NCBI GenBank assembly: GCA_004296145.1
Contig: SEBM01000023.1
Span: 1 to 15,913, forward strand
DNA from: Flavobacterium sp.
GTDB taxonomy: Bacteria; Bacteroidota; Bacteroidia; Flavobacteriales; Flavobacteriaceae
Length of the DNA stretch: 15,913 bases
Direction of reading: 5' to 3'
Part shown: positions 7,325 to 15,041 of the stretch, one piece after another
How positions within the stretch are numbered: position 1 is the stretch's first letter
Layout: each line of letters begins with the position of its first letter
Program-made: the position numbers and the translations under genes
The notes under the pieces: generated by a model
Database searches by the model: none
Told to the model about the DNA's origin: nothing
Seen by the model: the letters and a program-made list of their open reading frames with translations, nothing else

Positions 7325-8911
7325 TTACCAATTAGGATTTTGGGTTAAGTTGGTATTTAAATCTCTCTCTGATTGTGGTACAGGCCACAGATAATGTTTT
7401 GTCTTATCAAATACCCTGTTATCTACACGGATATATCCATTATCAACAGATGGAGCTTCATTTGTTTTAATACCGTGCAGCCATCCATTCAAAGCAGTTT
7501 CAGCGGTTTTCCAGCGTCTTAAATCCATCAGTCTCAAGCCTTCCATTGCTAGTTCAGAACGACGTTCGCGACGAATAATTTCCTGCATTTGTGTTCCTGA
7601 AACTCCGGGATAATCCAATGCATTAATGTTTGTAAATCCAGCTCTTGTACGCAATTTTCTTATTGTCTGATCCCATTCATTTTGTCCAAAAGCATTTAAT
7701 TCCGATTTAGCTTCAGCATACATCAGCAACACTTCAGCATAACGAATAAGAATAAGATTTGAACCTGAATTAATAAGATTTCTGGCTGTTTTATCATAAA
7801 ATTTTGAAACATAATATCCTGTAGGAGTACAATTTGAGGACGCATTAATCGCATCGTCGCCTGTTCCTAAAAAAGTGTTTATTGTAGTAAAACCACCATT
7901 TGGGTTTTCTAGTTGCGAGCCATGTCTTATTATTGTCGCATCCAGACGAGGATCTCTGTTTGCATACGGATCTGCTTCATTATAAGATGGATCTGTTATT
8001 GTTTTACCATTTAAAAGCAGATAGTTATCAACCAATTCCTGAGAAGGAGAAATCGCTGCATATCCTCCCAAAGATGGCGGAATCAAAAAATACTGATTGC
8101 CATGCTCTCTGTTGACAGGCATAAATTCTACATTCAAAAGAACTTCGATATTATCTTTGTTTGCAGGTTTAAATAAGTCGGAATAGGTTCCATTAAACAA
8201 ATCTAAGTTTCCGGCTTCTTTTTTGTTGATAATGGCATCACAAATAGCGGCCACTTCCTGCCAACGACCTTCACAAAGTAGTACTCTTGCTTTTAACGCC
8301 ATTGCACCACCTTTTGTAAAACGGCCTTTATCAGGATCAGAATAGGAGCTTGGCAGTGTTTTAGCAAAATCCAACTCATCTAAAATAAACTGTACTACTT
8401 GCGCTTTTGGTGTTCTCGCAATCGTACTGGCTTCACTAATGCTGATTTCTTTGGTAACTAAAGGAACGTCTCCAAAATTATTGATCAGAATAAAATAATG
8501 AAATGCACGTATCGCTTTCGCTTCAGCGATATATCTGTTTTTTAGTTCAGCACTAAGTCCCGGAACTTTACCAATATTATCCAGTAAGATATTGCATCGT
8601 TTTATTCCTGCATATCTGGCATTCCATACATCACGCATTAGTGATGCAGAAGTGCTGTAACTTCCGTTAGCAACGTCACGAACAAGTGATCCGTTGTTGC
8701 TTTTCGTATAAGCGTTATCAGAAAGTGATTCACTAAAAATAAATTGTTCTGAACCATAGAGATCAGGGTAACAACTATTTAAAGCATTAAGTGCATCTTC
8801 GGGTTTATCCCAAAAAGATAAATCTGATTCTTTATCAACTAGTGGAGTATCGAGGCTCTCGCAACTCCAAAAGATGGTCATTGTAATTAGTAATACTATA
8901 TATTTTTTCAT
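7325..8911 (-). CDS. susD: SusD/RagB-family glycan-binding lipoprotein
   Basis: A 528-residue protein with a short lipoprotein signal ending in WSC (lipidated Cys17). It is of normal length for SusD. Recognisable features are the N-terminal TPR-like helices (AEAKAIRAFHYFILINNFGDVPL, about 129-151), PRLDATI (321-327), RYAEVLLMYAEAKSE (390-404), and the C-terminal RRERRSELAMEGLR (447-460) with LMDLRRW (461-467). SusD proteins sit as a lid on the SusC barrel and capture oligosaccharides at the cell surface. The start is 10 bases downstream of the SusC-like stop and the gene ends five bases before the SusE-like ATG, so it is co-transcribed with both. Its neighbours suggest alpha-mannan oligosaccharides as the ligand. 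The symbol names the family; the protein is not the starch-system SusD. Confidence 0.95.
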   Translation of the reverse strand: MKKYIVLLITMTIFWSCESLDTPLVDKESDLSFWDKPEDALNALNSCYPDLYGSEQFIFSESLSDNAYTKSNNGSLVRDVANGSYSTSASLMRDVWNARYAGIKRCNILLDNIGKVPGLSAELKNRYIAEAKAIRAFHYFILINNFGDVPLVTKEISISEASTIARTPKAQVVQFILDELDFAKTLPSSYSDPDKGRFTKGGAMALKARVLLCEGRWQEVAAICDAIINKKEAGNLDLFNGTYSDLFKPANKDNIEVLLNVEFMPVNREHGNQYFLIPPSLGGYAAISPSQELVDNYLLLNGKTITDPSYNEADPYANRDPRLDATIIRHGSQLENPNGGFTTINTFLGTGDDAINASSNCTPTGYYVSKFYDKTARNLINSGSNLILIRYAEVLLMYAEAKSELNAFGQNEWDQTIRKLRTRAGFTNINALDYPGVSGTQMQEIIRRERRSELAMEGLRLMDLRRWKTAETALNGWLHGIKTNEAPSVDNGYIRVDNRVFDKTKHYLWPVPQSERDLNTNLTQNPNW

Positions 8912-8921
8912 GTCTGATGGA

Positions 8922-11900
8922 TTAAAAGTTAACGTTAAGACCTACTGCTACCACTTTTGTCACCGGATAAACACGACCGCTTAAAGCTGCTGGTGAATTT
9001 ATTTCCGGGTCATATCCTGCCTTTAGTTTAGTCAGCGTAAATAGATTTTGTGCCGTTATGTAAGCCCTAAATCTTGAAACACCTATTTGCTGTATAATCC
9101 TTTCAGGTATAGTATATCCTAATTGAATATTTTTCAGACGAAGGTAGGAAGCGTCTTCTATCCAGAAATCAGACTTAGCAGCGTTATTAGCCGATTCTGT
9201 ACCTATTGTTAAACGAGGATATGAAGCGTTCGGATTTGTTGGCGTCCATCTGTCAATATGATAATCCATTAAAGGGCCTTCATTATTATTATGGAATGCT
9301 TCAACTGCTTCTCCGCGAATCCACATACTGCGTTTTCCTACACCTTGTATAAAAAAGCTAAAATCTATACCGTTCCAGTCAACAGCATAATTCAGTCCGT
9401 AATTGTATCTCGGAAAAGGGTTTCCGAGGATAAAGCGGTCATCTGCTTCGTTGATTGTACCATCACGATTTCTGTCAACGTAACGGATATCTCCCGGTTT
9501 TGCACCAGCGGCATTAAAAGTCTGTTTTGGGCCATTTGCTACTTCCTGCGCATTTTGAAAATAGCCGTCACTTTTTAATCCATAATAAGAATTTATCGGA
9601 TATCCTTTTTTCAAAATCGTAACTACATCAGTACCCGAAATTAAAGTCCTTCCTCCGTCATTTGTTACCTCATTTACGTTATCAGATAAATTTGCCGTCA
9701 AAGAATGGTTAACCTTGCCGGTCTTAAAAATATAATTAGCTGAAAATTCCCAACCTTTATTGTTTATGGCTCCCACATTTTGTGTCGGGGAACCGCTACC
9801 GTAAATACCCGGAACAGGCAGGCTGTTTACCAGAATATTTTTAGTGTCTTTACTATAAAGATCCAGCGTTAAAGACAATTTATTGTTGAAAAAACCTGCG
9901 TCAATACCAATATCAGTCATCTCACTGGTTTCCCATGTAATATCTGGATTTGTTTCACTAAAATAAGCTCCATTTGCTAAATGATCACGGAATGAATAAG
10001 CCTGAGTAGCAATATTTACAGTACGCAAATATTTATACAATCCGATGTCCTGATTTCCGGCCTGACCCCATGAAGCTCTGATCTTAAGATTACTTACATA
10101 TGTTTTTATTCCTTCCATGAAGCCTTCATTTGAAATTCGCCATCCTGCTGAAAACGATGGAAATGTTCCCCAACGATTATCTGAATTAAAACGGGAAGAT
10201 CCATCCATTCTGACATTTGACTCAAGAAGATATTTATCTTTATAAGAATAATTTACCCTTGCAAAAAAAGAATTAATACCCCACTCTTCTCCACTACCAA
10301 AAGTGTTTTTTTCATCTGTAATGGCACCGTTTCCTAAAACACCAAATTCATTTCCCGGTATTCCGATTTTTCTGGCCTGATACCATCTTCTCTCACTGCT
10401 TTCATTTGACGCTCCCAATAAGGCACTGACGTTGTGATTATCAGCTGTTTTTTTTGTGTAATTTAATGTAAGGGTAGAATTCAGTAAAAGTGTTCTGTCA
10501 AAAGCATCCATTACAGAACTTTCATTATCTCCTCCTCCTTTGTATGGAGCGTAGTCTATCGATTTTCTGAATTCATGACTATTATTATTGGATAAGTTTG
10601 CACCAAAGAAACCTTTCAATTTTAAATCTTTAATAATGCTCCATTCTGCACTAATACTTCCTGCTATGGCGTCATTCTGATACGTTCTCATTCCGCCTTC
10701 GCTTAATCTGGCTAAAGGATTTGAGTTACTGCCGCTAACTAATGTATATTCACCATTTTTATCTTTGATAGGATAGATCACAGGTATTCTGGTCGCTTGT
10801 TCTATAAGCCACTCCGTCCAGTAAGCATGCTCCTTTGTTGTGGTTCCGTTATAAGCAGCGGTTGCAACAACAGTGAACTTATCTGATAATTTGGAATTGA
10901 TTGTTATCCTTGCATTATTTCTTTTTAGCCCATAATCAGTATTGCCTTCAAACAAACTTCTTTGATCTAAATGACCCACTGAAATATGATACACCGTTTT
11001 CTCTGATCCTCCTTCAAAAGCAAGATTATGACTGGATTGTGGGGCAGTTTCTCTGTAAATTTCATCTAACCATACCGTTCCTTTTCCGATTTTTCTAAAT
11101 TCATTAACCTGATCCGGAGAATATTGTGCCGGCAGACCCGAATTAATCAATGCTTCATTTCGAAGTTCAGCATATTCCCAGGCTTGTGCATATTTTGGTA
11201 AATTTGTCGGAGCCTGCATACCATATAAATAGTCGTAAGACACTCTGGTTTTACCTTTTTTTCCAATTTTTGTTGTAATTAGAATTACACCATTCGCAGC
11301 TCTGGATCCATAAACGGCAGTTGATGAAGCATCTTTAAGAACAGATACACTTTCAATATCATTTGGGTTGATATTGTCAATACTTCCTATCAATCCATCA
11401 ATTAATATCAAAGGATAAGTTCCTGATTGAAAGGTCCCGATTCCACGAATATTTATGTTTGTTCCCTGTCCCGGTTCACTTGATCCCTGCTGAATTACCA
11501 ATCCGGGAACTGTGCCCTGAAGTGCTTGTGATGCACTTGTCACAGGCTTGTTTTCAAACGCTTTCGAATTTACATTACTCACTGCTGAGGTAAGATTTAC
11601 TTTTTTCTGAACTCCGTAACCAACTACTACAACTTCTTTGAGCAGCTGATCTTCTGATTTTAGTAAAAACTGAAGCTTCTGATTTCCATTTATTGGTTTT
11701 TCACTGTTCTCATATCCTACGTAGGAGACAACAATTACAGCATTATTAGGCGCATCAATTGTAAAAGTTCCGTCAAAGTCCGTGTTTGCTGTTTTCGTAG
11801 TTCCTTTGACACTTATACTGGCACCAACTAAAACTTCGTTTGTTTTACCATCTTTTACAGTACCTGAAATTGTATTTTGGGCATGTAAAACTGCTGCATT

Positions 11901-11999
11901 AGCTATCAAAAAGAGTGATAGTATGAGTTTAAGTTTGAAGGATCTGGCAATCCCAAACTTAGTGCTGCCTGATTTAATATTTTTCATAAGTTTTGGCAT
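8922..11999 (-). CDS. susC: SusC/RagA-family TonB-dependent outer-membrane transporter
   Basis: A 1025-residue protein. A signal peptide with a long basic n-region is cleaved near LHA/Q (residue 40). Next come a carboxypeptidase-regulatory-like beta domain (about 43-115, ISGTVKDG), the TonB-interacting segment EVVVVGYG (122-129), and the plug (about 135-245) with the SusC signature LKDASSTAVYGSRAANG (221-237). A long 22-strand-type barrel follows to the C-terminus. The plug start IRGIGT and the terminal aromatic (LNVNF) are normal. A DxNxDGxxNxxxD loop at 842-854 resembles a calcium-binding EF-hand loop. The protein imports oligosaccharides using TonB energy, together with the SusD-like lipoprotein encoded next to it; the neighbours imply mannan fragments. 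ATG at 11999 is used; a second in-frame ATG at 11987 would shorten the n-region by four residues and cannot be excluded. The symbol denotes the family only. Confidence 0.95.
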   Translation of the reverse strand: MPKLMKNIKSGSTKFGIARSFKLKLILSLFLIANAAVLHAQNTISGTVKDGKTNEVLVGASISVKGTTKTANTDFDGTFTIDAPNNAVIVVSYVGYENSEKPINGNQKLQFLLKSEDQLLKEVVVVGYGVQKKVNLTSAVSNVNSKAFENKPVTSASQALQGTVPGLVIQQGSSEPGQGTNINIRGIGTFQSGTYPLILIDGLIGSIDNINPNDIESVSVLKDASSTAVYGSRAANGVILITTKIGKKGKTRVSYDYLYGMQAPTNLPKYAQAWEYAELRNEALINSGLPAQYSPDQVNEFRKIGKGTVWLDEIYRETAPQSSHNLAFEGGSEKTVYHISVGHLDQRSLFEGNTDYGLKRNNARITINSKLSDKFTVVATAAYNGTTTKEHAYWTEWLIEQATRIPVIYPIKDKNGEYTLVSGSNSNPLARLSEGGMRTYQNDAIAGSISAEWSIIKDLKLKGFFGANLSNNNSHEFRKSIDYAPYKGGGDNESSVMDAFDRTLLLNSTLTLNYTKKTADNHNVSALLGASNESSERRWYQARKIGIPGNEFGVLGNGAITDEKNTFGSGEEWGINSFFARVNYSYKDKYLLESNVRMDGSSRFNSDNRWGTFPSFSAGWRISNEGFMEGIKTYVSNLKIRASWGQAGNQDIGLYKYLRTVNIATQAYSFRDHLANGAYFSETNPDITWETSEMTDIGIDAGFFNNKLSLTLDLYSKDTKNILVNSLPVPGIYGSGSPTQNVGAINNKGWEFSANYIFKTGKVNHSLTANLSDNVNEVTNDGGRTLISGTDVVTILKKGYPINSYYGLKSDGYFQNAQEVANGPKQTFNAAGAKPGDIRYVDRNRDGTINEADDRFILGNPFPRYNYGLNYAVDWNGIDFSFFIQGVGKRSMWIRGEAVEAFHNNNEGPLMDYHIDRWTPTNPNASYPRLTIGTESANNAAKSDFWIEDASYLRLKNIQLGYTIPERIIQQIGVSRFRAYITAQNLFTLTKLKAGYDPEINSPAALSGRVYPVTKVVAVGLNVNF

Positions 12000-12095
12000 T
12001 GCATTTTTAATAATTTTCTTTCTGAGGTTTTGTGATTCTGTTTCATAAAGTTTGTGGTTTTTAATATTTGGTTAGTTAGTAAATGTTTGGAAAAT

Positions 12096-12109
12096 GATTT
12101 TTAAAAATC
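12096..12109. repeat. 14-bp perfect palindrome in the ROK-SusC gap
   Basis: GATTTTTAAAAATC reads the same on both strands and lies in the 128-base gap (12000-12127) between the ROK kinase stop and the SusC start. The rest of the gap is AT-rich. No TAnnTTTG box was found on the minus strand there. The palindrome could be a regulator site or a weak stem, but at this AT content chance is also plausible. Confidence 0.25.
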
Positions 12110-12127
12110 TTTATCATTATCATGCTT

Positions 12128-13021
12128 TTATATACTCATTGCGGCTCCAACAATTGGGGCATCAGCCCATAAATCTGATGTCTTTACCTGTAGGTTGTAA
12201 ACTTCTTTTTGTGCTAGTTTTTCCTTCAGATTATCAAGAAAGAAAGGATGGCATTTTGCAATATTTCCTCCGATTACAAAGGTGTCCGGCTGGAATTTAG
12301 TTATCCACGGAAAAATCATTTGTTTCAAATTTTCAGCAAATTCTTCAAAAACTTCCAATGCCTGCCAATGGTCATTTTTTGCCAGCATAGCCGTTTCTCT
12401 GGCACCTGAAATATCAAGAGCAAATTTTTCTTTGAAAGTATTTACAAACCAACGTGTTGAGAAATAATCGTCAGCAATAGTTTTCCCAAATGGAACATTA
12501 TACAGATATCCTTCAGGAGGTATACCTACTCCCTCAATCGATTGCGAACCATTTACGAGAAAAGTGCTTCCCAGTCCCGTTCCTAATGTCAGAACAATGG
12601 TTCGCTTGCTGTTTTGTGCCGCCCCTCCATAATATTCTCCCAATGCATAACAACTTGCATCATTGGCAAAACATACAGGAACGTCATATTTGCTCAATAC
12701 ATCCTTAAACAATTCTTTAAGGTTTACATCATACAATGCATCAAATTTTTTAACTCCTTTAATTTTCGAAATTCCATTTTCATAATCGAAAGGCCCGGGC
12801 ATGGCAACTCCCACGGCCTCAAACGAATATTTATTTGTTACTGAAAATAGCTGCCCAAATAACAAGCGCAACGAATCTGCAAATTCCTGAACGCTGCCAT
12901 TAGAATCTATTTTGCGTTCTACAAAACTGTTTTCTACAATTTTTCCGGTTGTTTTATTGACGTAAGCACAGGATACGTGCGATCCTCCTACATCAACTCC
13001 TATGTTATATGTATGTTTCAT
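12128..13021 (-). CDS. ROK-family sugar kinase (probable mannokinase)
   Basis: A 297-residue cytoplasmic protein with the ASKHA fold. Visible are the phosphate-1 loop GVDVGGSHVSC (8-18), the sugar-contact stretch GVAMPGPFDYENG (71-83), the catalytic Asp121 in FANDASCYALGEYYGG (118-133), and the phosphate-2 loop LTLGTGLGS (144-152). The zinc site usual in ROK proteins (a GxGH His followed by CxCGxxGC) is absent. The matching stretch reads PPEGYLYNVPFGK (168-180), so this belongs to a zinc-less branch, as polyphosphate/ATP glucokinase-like members do. There is no HTH domain, so it is an enzyme, not a ROK repressor. Lying between a mannose-6-phosphate isomerase gene and the SusC gene in a mannan locus, it most probably phosphorylates mannose at O6. 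Glucose or fructose as alternative substrates cannot be excluded. Confidence 0.85.
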   Translation of the reverse strand: MKHTYNIGVDVGGSHVSCAYVNKTTGKIVENSFVERKIDSNGSVQEFADSLRLLFGQLFSVTNKYSFEAVGVAMPGPFDYENGISKIKGVKKFDALYDVNLKELFKDVLSKYDVPVCFANDASCYALGEYYGGAAQNSKRTIVLTLGTGLGSTFLVNGSQSIEGVGIPPEGYLYNVPFGKTIADDYFSTRWFVNTFKEKFALDISGARETAMLAKNDHWQALEVFEEFAENLKQMIFPWITKFQPDTFVIGGNIAKCHPFFLDNLKEKLAQKEVYNLQVKTSDLWADAPIVGAAMSI

Positions 13022-13105
13022 TTTATTTTTATATTAAGTGATTCAACCCTAAATATTGACATCGTGTATCAGTATCAAAAACTTAGGTTTAATTATGAGA
13101 ACGTT

Positions 13106-14848
13106 TTACGATTTGTGTCGTACGTACGCTTTTAGTGTAGCACATTGTTTGCCTTCACTCGCACCATATGGGCGAATCGTATATTCGCCAACTGCTGCAG
13201 GTACGATAAATGTTTCGGCATAATGAACAATAAAAGGCTCAAAACTATTTGTGGGACTTTCAATTATGGCCTCTGCTCCTTCTACCAGATTCAAAACATT
13301 TACGCTGTCTCCGGATTGATGCAAAACCGATTTTGTAAACCAATGACGACGGGTTTCTATAAATTGGGTTTTATGAAGACCGGTTCTTTCTTCTCTCCAT
13401 CCATCACCCTGTGCGACTTCCTGAACCTGATCTACTAAATTCTCAAGACAATAAGCAGTATCCCTGCTCCAATTCATTACCTGTTCACCGCGAGCAATAT
13501 TAATTGCCCTTGGTTTACCATTCAGTCCCATGCGTCCCCAGTCATACAGTTTGAAAGTAAAAATGTAAGGAGTTGCGCTTATTTCCAGTACCATCGAATT
13601 GATTCCTGAGCAGTGAATGGTTCCGTTTGGAATCAAAAAGTGATCGTGTTTTTTTGCAGGAAATACGTTTACATATTTTTCAGCATCAAATACAGTTCCC
13701 TCCTTTTGTGATTTTTTTAATTCAGCTATCATTTCTTCGCTGTCACATCCTGTCTTAACTCCCAAAAGTACTGTGGCGTCAGGCTTGGCATCCATCATAT
13801 AATAACTCTCGTCCTGAGTATAATTCATACCGAATTTTTCTCTTATAAACTGTGTTGTCGGATGCACCTGTAAACTTAAATTGCCGCCATCCATCGTGTC
13901 CAGAAAATCAAATCGGATAGGAAATTCTTTTCCAAATCTTGATTCAACCGGTTCACCGAGTAGTGCTGTACTTTTATAAAAAACCAGGTTTATACTCGGA
14001 ATTTCAAAAATTTCTCCACCTACTTCAAATAGTAAGCTGTTTTCTTCCGGCACACCATCAAAAGACCACGCATAATTTAATTTCGATTTATCTAATCCGA
14101 TTACCTCTTTCATCCATTGTCCTCCCCAAGGTCCCGGATCAAAATATGGAACTACACGAAATGGACTTTTTGATATTTTTGTTAATCCATCAAGAAGGGT
14201 TTGTGAATGGATCATTTTTGGTTCATTTTTTTTATTCGTGTCCAGCCAATAATCTGCTTTTTCAAACAATTGTTGCTTCAGTCTGTCACAAATACGCCAA
14301 TCGACAAAAAAACCTCTTTTGTACTGAATTCCAGGTTCTTCCTCAGAATTTTGCAAACCAATATTAGTAACTTCATGTTCACGTTGGCGAAGCTGAATTT
14401 CCCAACGCGCCATGTCTGCATAAACAAGACAATCATATTCTTTGCATATTACAGCCGCTGCATGACCGTATACGACAACGAGTCCTGTAGCATTTTTTAT
14501 TTTATCACGTAGTTCTTTAACTTTTGCTTTCTCTAACAAATCAACATAGTCCAGCCTTGTTATATATCCAAAAATCGGATCATCTGTCACATCAGGATAT
14601 GTTAATTCCTGTATTTTTTCATTTGTATAAAATGCTTCTTCTGAATTAATGAACAATTCAGGATTTAAACTTTTAAATCCACTTATCAACTCCCCATGAT
14701 TAACTCCCTGATAACATTCAACCACCAAAACATAGCGGCTGGAATCAGATTTTTTAATCTTTAAACGTAATTCTTCAATAATAAGTTCCCAACCGCGATA
14801 GGCATTTCCGGCAATAGGGAAAAAAGGTGTTTTGTTATAAGTGCTCAT
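13106..14848 (-). CDS. manA: Class I mannose-6-phosphate isomerase with N-terminal degenerate uridine-kinase-like domain
   Basis: A 580-residue protein from ATG 14848. In this numbering the C-terminal part (about 225-580) is a cupin-type phosphomannose isomerase. Metal ligands are visible as Q327 and H329 in LSLQVHP, E347 in QDESYY and H412 in PNGTIHCSG; the conserved YDWGR holds R439. It converts mannose-6-phosphate to fructose-6-phosphate. The first 200 or so residues are extra compared with ordinary ManA (300-400 residues). They follow the uridine-kinase pattern: strand YVLVVECYQGV (39-49), NSEEAFY (68-74), DDPIFGY (89-95), then GLVVVYGHAA (122-131) and YADMARWEIQLRQRE (143-157). The glycine loop lacks the Walker A GKS/T, so it is probably an inactive kinase-like domain. 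The frame can be extended 20 codons to a TTG at 14908. ATG is preferred because it falls just before the conserved YNKTPFF, but the start is unsettled. It is the first gene of the locus, 84 bases before the ROK kinase. Confidence 0.87.
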   Translation of the reverse strand: MSTYNKTPFFPIAGNAYRGWELIIEELRLKIKKSDSSRYVLVVECYQGVNHGELISGFKSLNPELFINSEEAFYTNEKIQELTYPDVTDDPIFGYITRLDYVDLLEKAKVKELRDKIKNATGLVVVYGHAAAVICKEYDCLVYADMARWEIQLRQREHEVTNIGLQNSEEEPGIQYKRGFFVDWRICDRLKQQLFEKADYWLDTNKKNEPKMIHSQTLLDGLTKISKSPFRVVPYFDPGPWGGQWMKEVIGLDKSKLNYAWSFDGVPEENSLLFEVGGEIFEIPSINLVFYKSTALLGEPVESRFGKEFPIRFDFLDTMDGGNLSLQVHPTTQFIREKFGMNYTQDESYYMMDAKPDATVLLGVKTGCDSEEMIAELKKSQKEGTVFDAEKYVNVFPAKKHDHFLIPNGTIHCSGINSMVLEISATPYIFTFKLYDWGRMGLNGKPRAINIARGEQVMNWSRDTAYCLENLVDQVQEVAQGDGWREERTGLHKTQFIETRRHWFTKSVLHQSGDSVNVLNLVEGAEAIIESPTNSFEPFIVHYAETFIVPAAVGEYTIRPYGASEGKQCATLKAYVRHKS

Positions 14849-14958
14849 AGGTAAATTGGTAATTGGTTGTAAAAAAACATAGTCATCCAGAAACTTAAGA
14901 GGTTTCAAAAAATACTTCTTTAAATACTAAATGCATAAGTTCTTAGTCTGATGAATTA

Positions 14959-14966
14959 CAAATGTA
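14959..14966 (-). promoter_or_regulatory. -7 promoter box for the mannan operon
   Basis: TACATTTG on the minus strand is an exact match to the Bacteroidota -7 consensus TAnnTTTG. About 20 bases upstream the sequence is a run of T with no clear TTG -33 element. Transcription would begin near 14952, giving a leader of roughly 100 bases to the ATG at 14848, or about 45 bases to the alternative TTG at 14908. It is the only perfect box seen upstream of the leftward genes. Confidence 0.5.
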
Positions 14967-14992
14967 TACTGCATGTAAATTAAAAAAATGTA
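14962..14992 (+). repeat. Three direct ATGTA elements in the divergent promoter region (candidate operator)
   Basis: ATGTA occurs at 14962-14966, 14973-14977 and 14988-14992, between and overlapping the two divergent -7 boxes. The first two start 11 bases apart, about one helical turn, which suits the direct-repeat half-sites of AraC-family proteins. The element is short and the region AT-rich, so this is a suggestion only. Confidence 0.25.
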
Positions 14993-14998
14993 ACTTTG
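14991..14998 (+). promoter_or_regulatory. -7 promoter box for the AraC-family gene
   Basis: TAACTTTG on the plus strand exactly matches TAnnTTTG and lies 43 bases before the ATG at 15042, giving a leader of about 37 bases. No convincing TTG -33 element is present at the usual distance, so activator dependence or autoregulation is possible. Confidence 0.5.
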
Positions 14999-15041
14999 TT
15001 TCGATTTACTTGTACTATCTTACGATTTTAATTTCTATTTT

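Noticed and set aside
7320..7331. Longer SusE-like start at TTG (four extra residues)
   Set aside because: It would overlap the SusD stop and begin with a rare start codon, while an ATG followed by a standard lipoprotein signal lies five bases after that stop.
13022..13105. Possible promoter between the isomerase and ROK genes
   Set aside because: A TAAG plus T-run ending in G is present on the minus strand but does not match TAnnTTTG spacing, and no hairpin was found. The gap is treated as an ordinary intra-operon spacer.
13939..14512. Two overlapping plus-strand ORFs (142 and 101 codons) opposite the isomerase
   Set aside because: They are antisense to the conserved isomerase coding frame, overlap each other in different frames, and are Cys/Phe-rich without any domain pattern.
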